From Hydrogenophaga palleronii NBRC 102513 (lineage in GTDB: Bacteria; Pseudomonadota; Gammaproteobacteria; Burkholderiales; Burkholderiaceae_C): a stretch of DNA of 64,000 nucleotides. Under the pieces are notes generated by a model, which ran no database searches, had not been told where the DNA came from, and saw only the letters and a program-made list of their open reading frames with translations. Made by a program: the position numbers and the translations under genes. The stretch is from NCBI RefSeq assembly GCF_001571225.1, contig NZ_BCTJ01000007.1:84608-148607 (forward strand), given 5' to 3'. Positions 57,919 through 64,000 of this stretch are shown piece after piece (position 1 is the stretch's first letter; each line of letters starts with the position of its first letter).

Positions 57919-60138
57919 ATGAATCCGAACCCCTCCAGCGTCGTCTCCGGCCGCCCGGCCCACGGTGGTGCGTTCACGGCCCTGGCCCTGGCGCTGTGCC
58001 TGCTCTCGGGCCACGCACTCGCCCAGCAGCAGACCAACAACCGCGCCGCCGCCGCGCGCCCTTCGGCAGAACCCGTGGTGCTCAACTTCGTGGCCGCCGA
58101 AATCGAATCGGTGGCGCGCACCATGGCCACCATCACCGGCCGCAACGTGGTGGTTGATCCCCGCGTCAGGGGCACCATCAACCTGGCCACCGAGCGCCCC
58201 GTCAGCCCGACTGCCGCACTCAACCAGTTCGCCGCCGTGCTGCGCCTGCAGGGCTTCTCGCTGGTGGACACCGGCGGCCTGTACAAGATCGTGCCCGAGG
58301 CCGACGCCAAGTTGCAGGGCAACGTGGTGAGTGCCGGTTCGGTGTCGGCGCTGCCGGCCTCCAACACCGTGGTGACGCAGATCTTCCGCCTCAACCACGA
58401 GTCCGCCAACAACCTGGTGCCGGTGCTGCGCCCGCTGATCGGGCCCAACAACACCATCAACGTCAACCCTGGCAACAACTCGCTGGTCATCACCGACTAC
58501 GCGGACAACCTGCAGCGCATCGGCCGCATCATCTCCACGCTCGATGTCGCGGGCGCCACCGATGTGGAAGTGATCCCGCTGCAGCACGCGGTGGCCGCCG
58601 ACCTCGCGGCCCTGGTGACCAAGCTGATCGAACCGGCCACCGCCGGTGCCGGTGCCCAGGCCGACCAGTCGTACAAGACCACGCTGGTGCCCGAACCCCG
58701 CAGCAACAGCCTGGTGCTGCGCGCGGCCAACCCGGCGCGTGTGGCGCTGGTGCGTTCGCTGGTGGCGCGGCTGGATCAGCCCTCGTCCGAGAACCTGAGC
58801 GGCAACATCCATGTGGTGTACCTGAAGAACGCCGACGCCACCTCGCTGGCCACCACGCTGCGCGCCGCCATGGCGGGCGACTCGGGCGGTGGCCAAAGCG
58901 GCGGCCTGGGTGGCGGCGGTGGCGCCAGCCAGAACCGCGCCGGCCTGACCAACACCAGCAACGCGGCCAACAACCCGGCCACGGCCGCCGTGGCCCAGAG
59001 TGCCGCGCCGTCCACCGGCGGCCAGATCCAGGCCGACCCGGCCACCAACTCGCTGATCATCAGCGCGCCCGAGCCGGTGTACCGCCAACTGCGCGCGGTG
59101 ATCGACCAGCTCGACTCGCGCCGCGCGCAGGTTTATGTGGAAAGCCTGATCGCCGAGGTCAACGCCGACAAGGCGGCCGAATTCGGCATCCAGTGGCAGG
59201 GCGCGCTGGGCAATTCGGGCGACCGCGTGATCGGCCTGCTGGGCACCAACTTCGGCCAGGGCGGCAACAACATCCTGAACGCCGCGCAAGGCACGGCGCT
59301 GCCGTCCACCGGCCTCAACTTCGGTCTGGCGCGGCGCACCAACGGCGTCTACGTGCTGGGCTTCCTGGCGCGTTTCCTGCAGGAAAACGGCCAGGGCAAC
59401 ATCCTGTCCACGCCCAACCTGCTGACGCTGGACAACGAAGAGGCCAAGATCGTGATCGGCCAGAACGTGCCCTTCGTGACCGGCCAGTTCACCAACACCG
59501 GCAGCAACGAAGGTTCGGTCAACCCGTTCCAGACCATCGAGCGCAAGGACGTGGGCCTGACGCTGCGCGTGAAGCCGCAGATCAGCGAGAACGGCACCAT
59601 CAAGATGACCATCTTCCAGGAGGTCAGCGCCGTGGTGCCGAACTCGGTCAACTCCAGCACCGGCATCATCACCAACAAGCGCACCATCGAATCCACCGTG
59701 CTGGTGGACGACGGCGCCATCGTGGTGCTGGGCGGGCTGCTGCAGGACGAATACTCCGGCAACCAGGAGAAGGTGCCCGGCCTGGGCGACGTGCCGGTGT
59801 TCGGCGGCCTGTTCCGCAACGAAACCCGCTCGCGCAAGAAGACCAACCTGATGGTGTTCCTGCGCCCGGTGGTGATGCGCAGTTCCAGCGACACCAACAG
59901 CCTGGCGCTGGACCGCTACGAGCTGATGCGTGCAGTGCAGAAAGACACGCAACCGGTGCAGAGCAGCGTGCTGGGTGTGAACGACGCCGCCGTGATGCCG
60001 CCACAGGTGGCCCCCAACGGCGTGCCGGCCAACGGCGGTTCGCCGATCCGCTCGCTGGCCGATCCGCTGACCACGCCGCCGGTCAACCCGCCGCCGCCTC
60101 CTGCGGCCGCACCACAACCGCTGGCGCCCCTCCGCTGA
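57919..60138 (+). CDS. gspD: GspD, type II secretion outer-membrane secretin
   Basis: 739-residue secretin. Signal peptide ending near HALAQQQ, N0 domain ([22 protein letters not shown]), N1-N3 domains with a Gly/Ser-rich loop (about 322-350), and the secretin domain with [39 protein letters not shown] and [22 protein letters not shown]. The C-terminal tail is Pro-rich. Forms the exit channel for folded exoproteins. Unlike pilQ it lacks AMIN domains. Confidence 0.95.
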   Translation: MNPNPSSVVSGRPAHGGAFTALALALCLLSGHALAQQQTNNRAAAARPSAEPVVLNFVAAEIESVARTMATITGRNVVVDPRVRGTINLATERPVSPTAALNQFAAVLRLQGFSLVDTGGLYKIVPEADAKLQGNVVSAGSVSALPASNTVVTQIFRLNHESANNLVPVLRPLIGPNNTINVNPGNNSLVITDYADNLQRIGRIISTLDVAGATDVEVIPLQHAVAADLAALVTKLIEPATAGAGAQADQSYKTTLVPEPRSNSLVLRAANPARVALVRSLVARLDQPSSENLSGNIHVVYLKNADATSLATTLRAAMAGDSGGGQSGGLGGGGGASQNRAGLTNTSNAANNPATAAVAQSAAPSTGGQIQADPATNSLIISAPEPVYRQLRAVIDQLDSRRAQVYVESLIAEVNADKAAEFGIQWQGALGNSGDRVIGLLGTNFGQGGNNILNAAQGTALPSTGLNFGLARRTNGVYVLGFLARFLQENGQGNILSTPNLLTLDNEEAKIVIGQNVPFVTGQFTNTGSNEGSVNPFQTIERKDVGLTLRVKPQISENGTIKMTIFQEVSAVVPNSVNSSTGIITNKRTIESTVLVDDGAIVVLGGLLQDEYSGNQEKVPGLGDVPVFGGLFRNETRSRKKTNLMVFLRPVVMRSSSDTNSLALDRYELMRAVQKDTQPVQSSVLGVNDAAVMPPQVAPNGVPANGGSPIRSLADPLTTPPVNPPPPPAAAPQPLAPLR

Positions 60139-60148
60139 GGCCACGGCT

Positions 60149-61591
60149 GTGAAGTACCCGCTGCCTTACGCCTTCGCGCGCGAGCACCACTGGCTGATCG
60201 AGGACGACGGCAACAGCCAGACCCTGCTCGGCAGCAGCACGCCCGCAGCCGACACCGGCGCCCAGACGCGCCGGCTCTCGGCGCTGTCGGAAATCCTGCG
60301 CATCCACCCGGTCAGCGACATCCGCTGGGAAAACGGCGAGACACTCAAACAACGCATCAGCGCGGCCTATGCGCAAGGCGAGTCCAGCGCCGCGGCGGTG
60401 GTGAGCGAAGTGCAGAGCGACGCCGACCTCAGCCGCATGATGCAGGAGTTGCCGGCGATTGAAGATTTGCTGGAAGCCGCCGACGACGCGCCCATCATCC
60501 GCATGCTCAACGCCCTGCTCACGCAGGCCGCGCGCGACGGCGCGAGCGACATCCACATCGAGCCCTACGAGCGCCACTCCAGCGTGCGCTTCCGCGTTGA
60601 CGGTTCGCTGCGCGAGGTGGTGCAACCCAACCGCGCGCTGCACGCCGCGCTGATCTCGCGCCTGAAGATCATGGCCGAGCTGGACATCTCCGAGAAGCGC
60701 CTGCCGCAAGACGGCCGCATCTCGCTGCGCATCGGCACGCGCGCGGTGGACGTGCGCGTCTCCACCCTGCCCAGCGCGCACGGCGAACGCGCGGTGCTGC
60801 GCCTGCTCGACAAGAGCGAGAGCAAGCTCAGCCTGGAAGCGGTGGGCATGCAGGGCGACGTGCTCGAAGCCTTCCGCAAGCTCATCGGCCAGCCGCACGG
60901 CATCATCCTCGTCACCGGCCCGACCGGTTCGGGCAAGACCACCACGCTGTACTCGGCGCTGCAGCGCCTGGACGCCAGCGCGCAGAACATCATGACGGTG
61001 GAAGACCCGATCGAGTACGAGCTGCCTGGCGTCGGCCAGACCCAGGTCAACTCGCGCATCGAGCTGACCTTCGCCAAGGCCTTGCGCGCCATCCTGCGGC
61101 AAGACCCGGACGTGGTCATGATCGGTGAAATCCGCGACTTCGAAACCGCGCAGATCGCCATCCAGGCCTCGCTCACCGGCCACCTGGTGCTGGCCACGCT
61201 GCACACCAACGACGCGCCCAGCGCCGTCACCCGCCTGACCGACATGGGGGTGGAGCCCTACCTGCTGAGCTCGTCCCTGCTCGGCGTGCTGGCGCAGCGC
61301 CTGGTGCGCAAGCTCTGCACGCACTGCCGGCGCGAGGACGACAAACACCACTGGCACCCGGTTGGTTGCGAGCACTGCAACCACACCGGCTACAAGGGCC
61401 GCACCGGCATCTACGAGCTGATGGTGGCCGACGACAAGATCCGCGCCCTGATCCACAACCGAGCGGCCGAAAGCAAGGTCTACGTGGCCGCCGAGGCCGC
61501 CGGCCTGCGCTCCATGCGCGCCGACGGCCAGCGCCTGATCGAAAACGGCATCACCTCGCCCGAAGAAGTGATGTCCGTGACGCGGGACTGA
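60149..61591 (+). CDS. gspE: GspE, type II secretion ATPase
   Basis: 480-residue hexameric ATPase driving pseudopilus assembly from the cytoplasm. Walker [16 protein letters not shown], Asp box and Walker [15 protein letters not shown], His box [12 protein letters not shown], and a zinc-binding tetracysteine CTHC...CEHC. The N-terminal GspE domain (1-130) is somewhat short. Start is GTG at 60149, 10 bp after gspD. Confidence 0.94.
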   Translation: MKYPLPYAFAREHHWLIEDDGNSQTLLGSSTPAADTGAQTRRLSALSEILRIHPVSDIRWENGETLKQRISAAYAQGESSAAAVVSEVQSDADLSRMMQELPAIEDLLEAADDAPIIRMLNALLTQAARDGASDIHIEPYERHSSVRFRVDGSLREVVQPNRALHAALISRLKIMAELDISEKRLPQDGRISLRIGTRAVDVRVSTLPSAHGERAVLRLLDKSESKLSLEAVGMQGDVLEAFRKLIGQPHGIILVTGPTGSGKTTTLYSALQRLDASAQNIMTVEDPIEYELPGVGQTQVNSRIELTFAKALRAILRQDPDVVMIGEIRDFETAQIAIQASLTGHLVLATLHTNDAPSAVTRLTDMGVEPYLLSSSLLGVLAQRLVRKLCTHCRREDDKHHWHPVGCEHCNHTGYKGRTGIYELMVADDKIRALIHNRAAESKVYVAAEAAGLRSMRADGQRLIENGITSPEEVMSVTRD

Positions 61592-61727
61592 CATGAAAGC
61601 CCGGCCTGACGTGTCTTGCCCAGAGCAGCCCTGGATCCGGCCTCGCCGGTCCGGCGGGTGCGCTCCGCTCCCGCCGCAGGCGAGAGAAGCGGGACACGCG
61701 CAGCGCGGCGCGGGGAGCCCTCTCTAG
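61592..61727. other. Non-coding gap between gspE and gspF
   Basis: 136 bp in an otherwise tightly packed operon, with GC-rich hairpins (for example CCGGC-CTC-GCCGG). No open frame and no T-run. May be an mRNA processing or stabilising element. Confidence 0.3.
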
Positions 61728-62957
61728 ATGCCCGCCTACACCTTCGAAGCCCTGGACGCCCAGGGCGCCACGCAAAAAGGCCTGATCGACGCCGACACCG
61801 CGCGCGCCGCGCGCAGCATGTTGCGCGCGCGCGCCCTGGTGCCACTGCTGGTGGAGCCGGCCATGGGCGCCAGCGGTGCCAGTGCGGCCAAGGGCCTGAA
61901 CATCACGCTCTGGGGCGGCCGCACCTTCAGCGCCACCACGCTGGCGGTCTGGACGCGCCAGCTCGCCGGCCTGGTGTCGGCCGGGTTGCCGCTGGAGCGT
62001 GCGCTGGCCGCGCTCACCGAAGAAGCCGAAGACGAAAAGCAGCGCAACCTGATGGCCTCGCTGCGCTCCGAAGTGAACGGCGGTGCGCCGTTTGCGCGTG
62101 CGCTGTCGCAGCACCCACGCGAGTTCTCGCCCATCTACACCGGCGTGATCGCGGCCGGTGAACAGAGCGGCATGCTCGGCACCGTGCTCGAACGGTTGGC
62201 CGACGACCTGGAAGCGCGCGAGGCGCTGAAGAACAAGATCGTCGCCGCCTCGTTGTACCCGGCCATCGTCACCCTGGTGGCCATCGTCATCGTGGTGTTC
62301 CTGGTGTCGTACGTGGTGCCGCAGGTGGCCAACGTGTTCGCCGGCAGCAAACGCGCCCTGCCCTTCCTCACCGTGGTCATGCTCAACCTGAGCGACTTCG
62401 TGCGCAGTTACGGCTGGGCCATGCTGGCGCTGTTGCTGCTGGGCGCAGGTGGCGTGGTGCTGGCGCGACGCAACGAGGCGCTGCGCCTGCAGATGGACGC
62501 GGCCTGGCTGCGCCTGCCGCTGGTGGGGCGCCTGGCGCGTGGCTTCAACGCAGCGCGCTTTGCCGCCACCCTGGCCATGCTGGCGGGCGCCGGCGTGCCC
62601 ATCCTGCGCGCGCTGCAGACCGCCGCCGAAACCCTGAGCAACCACGCCATGCGCGCCGACGCGCTGGACACCGTGGTGCTGGTGCGCGAAGGCGCGCCGC
62701 TGGCCTCGGCACTCGGCAGCAAGAAACGTTTTCCGCCGCTGGTGGCCATGTTCGCGCGCCTGGGCGAGCAGACCGGCCAGTTGCCCGCCATGCTGGAACG
62801 CGCCGCCAAGCAGCTCGGTGACGAAGTGCAGCGCCGCGCCATGCACATGGCCACCATCCTGGAGCCGCTGCTGATCGTCGGCATGGGCCTGGTGGTGATG
62901 CTGATCGTGCTGGCGGTGCTGATGCCCATCATCCAGCTCAACCAGTTGGTGTCATGA
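61728..62957 (+). CDS. gspF: GspF, type II secretion inner-membrane protein
   Basis: 409-residue polytopic platform protein. Two T2SSF domains: the first with TRQLAGLVSAGLPLERALAAL and the second with FAATLAMLAGAGVPILRAL, three transmembrane helices (about 175-200, 225-250, 378-402) and the C-terminal LVVMLIVLAVLMPIIQLN. Last gene of the gsp operon. Confidence 0.94.
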   Translation: MPAYTFEALDAQGATQKGLIDADTARAARSMLRARALVPLLVEPAMGASGASAAKGLNITLWGGRTFSATTLAVWTRQLAGLVSAGLPLERALAALTEEAEDEKQRNLMASLRSEVNGGAPFARALSQHPREFSPIYTGVIAAGEQSGMLGTVLERLADDLEAREALKNKIVAASLYPAIVTLVAIVIVVFLVSYVVPQVANVFAGSKRALPFLTVVMLNLSDFVRSYGWAMLALLLLGAGGVVLARRNEALRLQMDAAWLRLPLVGRLARGFNAARFAATLAMLAGAGVPILRALQTAAETLSNHAMRADALDTVVLVREGAPLASALGSKKRFPPLVAMFARLGEQTGQLPAMLERAAKQLGDEVQRRAMHMATILEPLLIVGMGLVVMLIVLAVLMPIIQLNQLVS

Positions 62958-63002
62958 CACCCCCCCGCGCCGGCCTGTCGGCCGTCACCCCCCCAGGGGG
63001 GC

Positions 63003-63039
63003 AACGCCAGCGGCCTGGCAAAGCCAGTTCCGCGGCGTT
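63003..63039 (+). repeat. REP-like intergenic hairpin
   Basis: Inverted repeat with two stacked stems: AACGCC-(A)-GCGG / CCGC-GGCGTT outside and CTGGC-AAA-GCCAG inside. It is preceded by a C-run/G-run pair (62987-63001). Similar intergenic hairpins are, as I recall, dispersed in Comamonadaceae genomes; only one copy lies in this window. Confidence 0.4.
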
Positions 63040-63093
63040 CCTGGCAACGGCCCCTCGCGCGCCGGCGGCGTTCTTTCACACAGGGATCTTTTC

Positions 63094-63990
63094 ATGGCGG
63101 TGACTCTCGACGGCAAGCTCGTCGTTGCCATTTCCTCCCGCGCGCTGTTCGACTTCGAGGAAGAGAACCGCCTGTTCGAGACCGGCGACGACCGCGCCTA
63201 CATGCAGATGCAGCTCGACCGGCTCGACCAGCCCGCGGCGCCGGGCGTGGCGTTTTCGCTGGTGCACAAGCTGCTCGCCTTCAACGACGCCAACGCGCAG
63301 CGTGTCGAGGTGGTGATCCTCTCGCGCAACGACCCGGTGTCGGGCATGCGCGTGTTCCGCTCCGCCAAGCACTACGGCCTGCAGATCGAACGCGGCAGCT
63401 TCACGCGCGGCCAGCCGCCCTGGCGCTACCTGCGCCCGCTGCGCGCCAACCTGTTCCTGTCCACCCACCTCGCCGACGTGCGTGCCGCGCTCGAAGCCGG
63501 TGTGCCCGCCGCCCAGGTCTATCCGCAATCGGTGCACGCCAGCGGTGAACACCCGCACGAGGTGCGCATCGCCTTCGACGGCGACGCCGTGCTGTTCTCC
63601 GACGAAGCCGAACGCGTGTACCAGTCCGAAGGGCTCTCCGCGTTCCAGGCGCACGAGGCCAGCAAGGCCGCGCTGCCGCTGCCCGGCGGCCCGTTCAAGC
63701 CGCTGCTCGAAGCCCTGCACCGCCTGCAGAGCGAAGGCACGCCGCTCATGCGCGTGCGCACCGCGCTGGTGACGGCGCGCAGCGCACCGGCGCACGAACG
63801 CGCCATCCGCACGCTGATGGAATGGAACATCGAGGTGGACGAAGCCATGTTCCTCGGTGGCCTGCCCAAGGGCGAGTTCCTGCGCGAGTTCGAACCCGAC
63901 TTCTTCTTCGACGACCAGACCGGCCACATCGAGTCGGCCGCGCTGCACGTGCCGGCGGGGCATGTGGCCAGTGGTGTGAGCAATACGTAA
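63094..63990 (+). CDS. Cytosolic 5'-nucleotidase (NT5C1/PF06189 type)
   Basis: 298-residue protein of the cytosolic 5'-nucleotidase family I. The N-terminus LVVAISSRALFDFEEENRLFE and central VVILSRNDPVSGMRVF match this family, and EVRIAFDGDAVLFSDEAERVYQ carries the second aspartate pair of the HAD-like fold. Expected to dephosphorylate nucleoside monophosphates. Its start has an AGGGA site about 15 nt upstream. Not part of the gsp operon. Confidence 0.85.
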   Translation: MAVTLDGKLVVAISSRALFDFEEENRLFETGDDRAYMQMQLDRLDQPAAPGVAFSLVHKLLAFNDANAQRVEVVILSRNDPVSGMRVFRSAKHYGLQIERGSFTRGQPPWRYLRPLRANLFLSTHLADVRAALEAGVPAAQVYPQSVHASGEHPHEVRIAFDGDAVLFSDEAERVYQSEGLSAFQAHEASKAALPLPGGPFKPLLEALHRLQSEGTPLMRVRTALVTARSAPAHERAIRTLMEWNIEVDEAMFLGGLPKGEFLREFEPDFFFDDQTGHIESAALHVPAGHVASGVSNT

Positions 63991-64000
63991 CACCCCCCTG

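Noticed and set aside
57898..60144. A 748-codon open frame on the minus strand opposite gspD
   Set aside because: It is a shadow of gspD caused by high GC at third positions. The translation is rich in His/Arg/Gly/Val with no domain. Similar long shadows oppose ccs1 (17555-19771), dppA/dppC (36866-39304) and lysA (7865-9460).
62987..63001. C-run/G-run pair as an intrinsic terminator of gspF
   Set aside because: No T-run follows, and the arms are simple homopolymers.

Overview
This 64-kb, GC-rich window has the gene content and order of a betaproteobacterium of the order Burkholderiales, most likely Comamonadaceae. Supporting features are gram-negative porins starting MKK, type IV pilus and type II secretion genes, system II cytochrome c maturation, Coq7, a cyaY-lptM-lysA cluster, a HexR/transaldolase pair, and a groE operon with both CIRCE and heat-shock-type promoter elements. 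Genes are dense and many overlap by ATGA or TGATG. I see no rRNA or tRNA gene, CRISPR array, prophage or insertion sequence; it reads as ordinary chromosome with a few accessory patches.

Layout. 1-4817 (-): pilMNOPQ, the type IV pilus inner-membrane platform and outer-membrane secretin (pilQ runs off the left edge). 5083-9412: divergent mrcA (PBP1A), then cyaY (-), lptM and lysA. 9668-14377: an ABC importer of the branched-chain amino acid class (two ATPases, binding protein, two permeases). 14390-20508 (-): msrQ-msrP methionine sulfoxide repair, ccsA/ccs1 cytochrome c assembly and a diheme cytochrome c4. 20610-25486: engB, an alpha/beta hydrolase, two tandem LpxL-family acyltransferases (-), then metK behind a leader that looks like a SAM-II riboswitch. 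25782-29318: a three-PAS orphan histidine kinase, an SDR oxidoreductase and an FMN reductase. 29600-31805: groES-groEL. 31956-34534: a GNAT protein, then tal and hexR divergent around a HexR operator.

34564-43079 (-): a dipeptide/oligopeptide ABC operon with two binding proteins, an embedded M20 amidohydrolase and a permease gene (dppB) interrupted by one in-frame TAG. 43259-46955: a DUF3047 lipoprotein, a ComEA-like helix-hairpin-helix protein and two porins with their own terminators. 47280-51352: coq7, an OsmC protein, a small terminated transcription unit, ilvA, and a CobT-family gene that has lost the signature residues. 51369-62957: type II secretion, gspC (-) divergent from gspGHIJKLMNDEF (+). 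The window closes with a cytosolic 5'-nucleotidase.

Most notable points are the metK leader (a pseudoknot matching SAM-II in element order and spacing, with a coherent Shine-Dalgarno-sequestering platform), the divergent CobT-like protein, the short terminated unit in front of ilvA, the nonsense codon in dppB, a Lys-to-Arg change in the Walker A motif of LivF, and several genes whose -10 hexamer lies only 6-8 nt before the start codon (candidate leaderless mRNAs). All family assignments come from reading the sequence; no database search was run.
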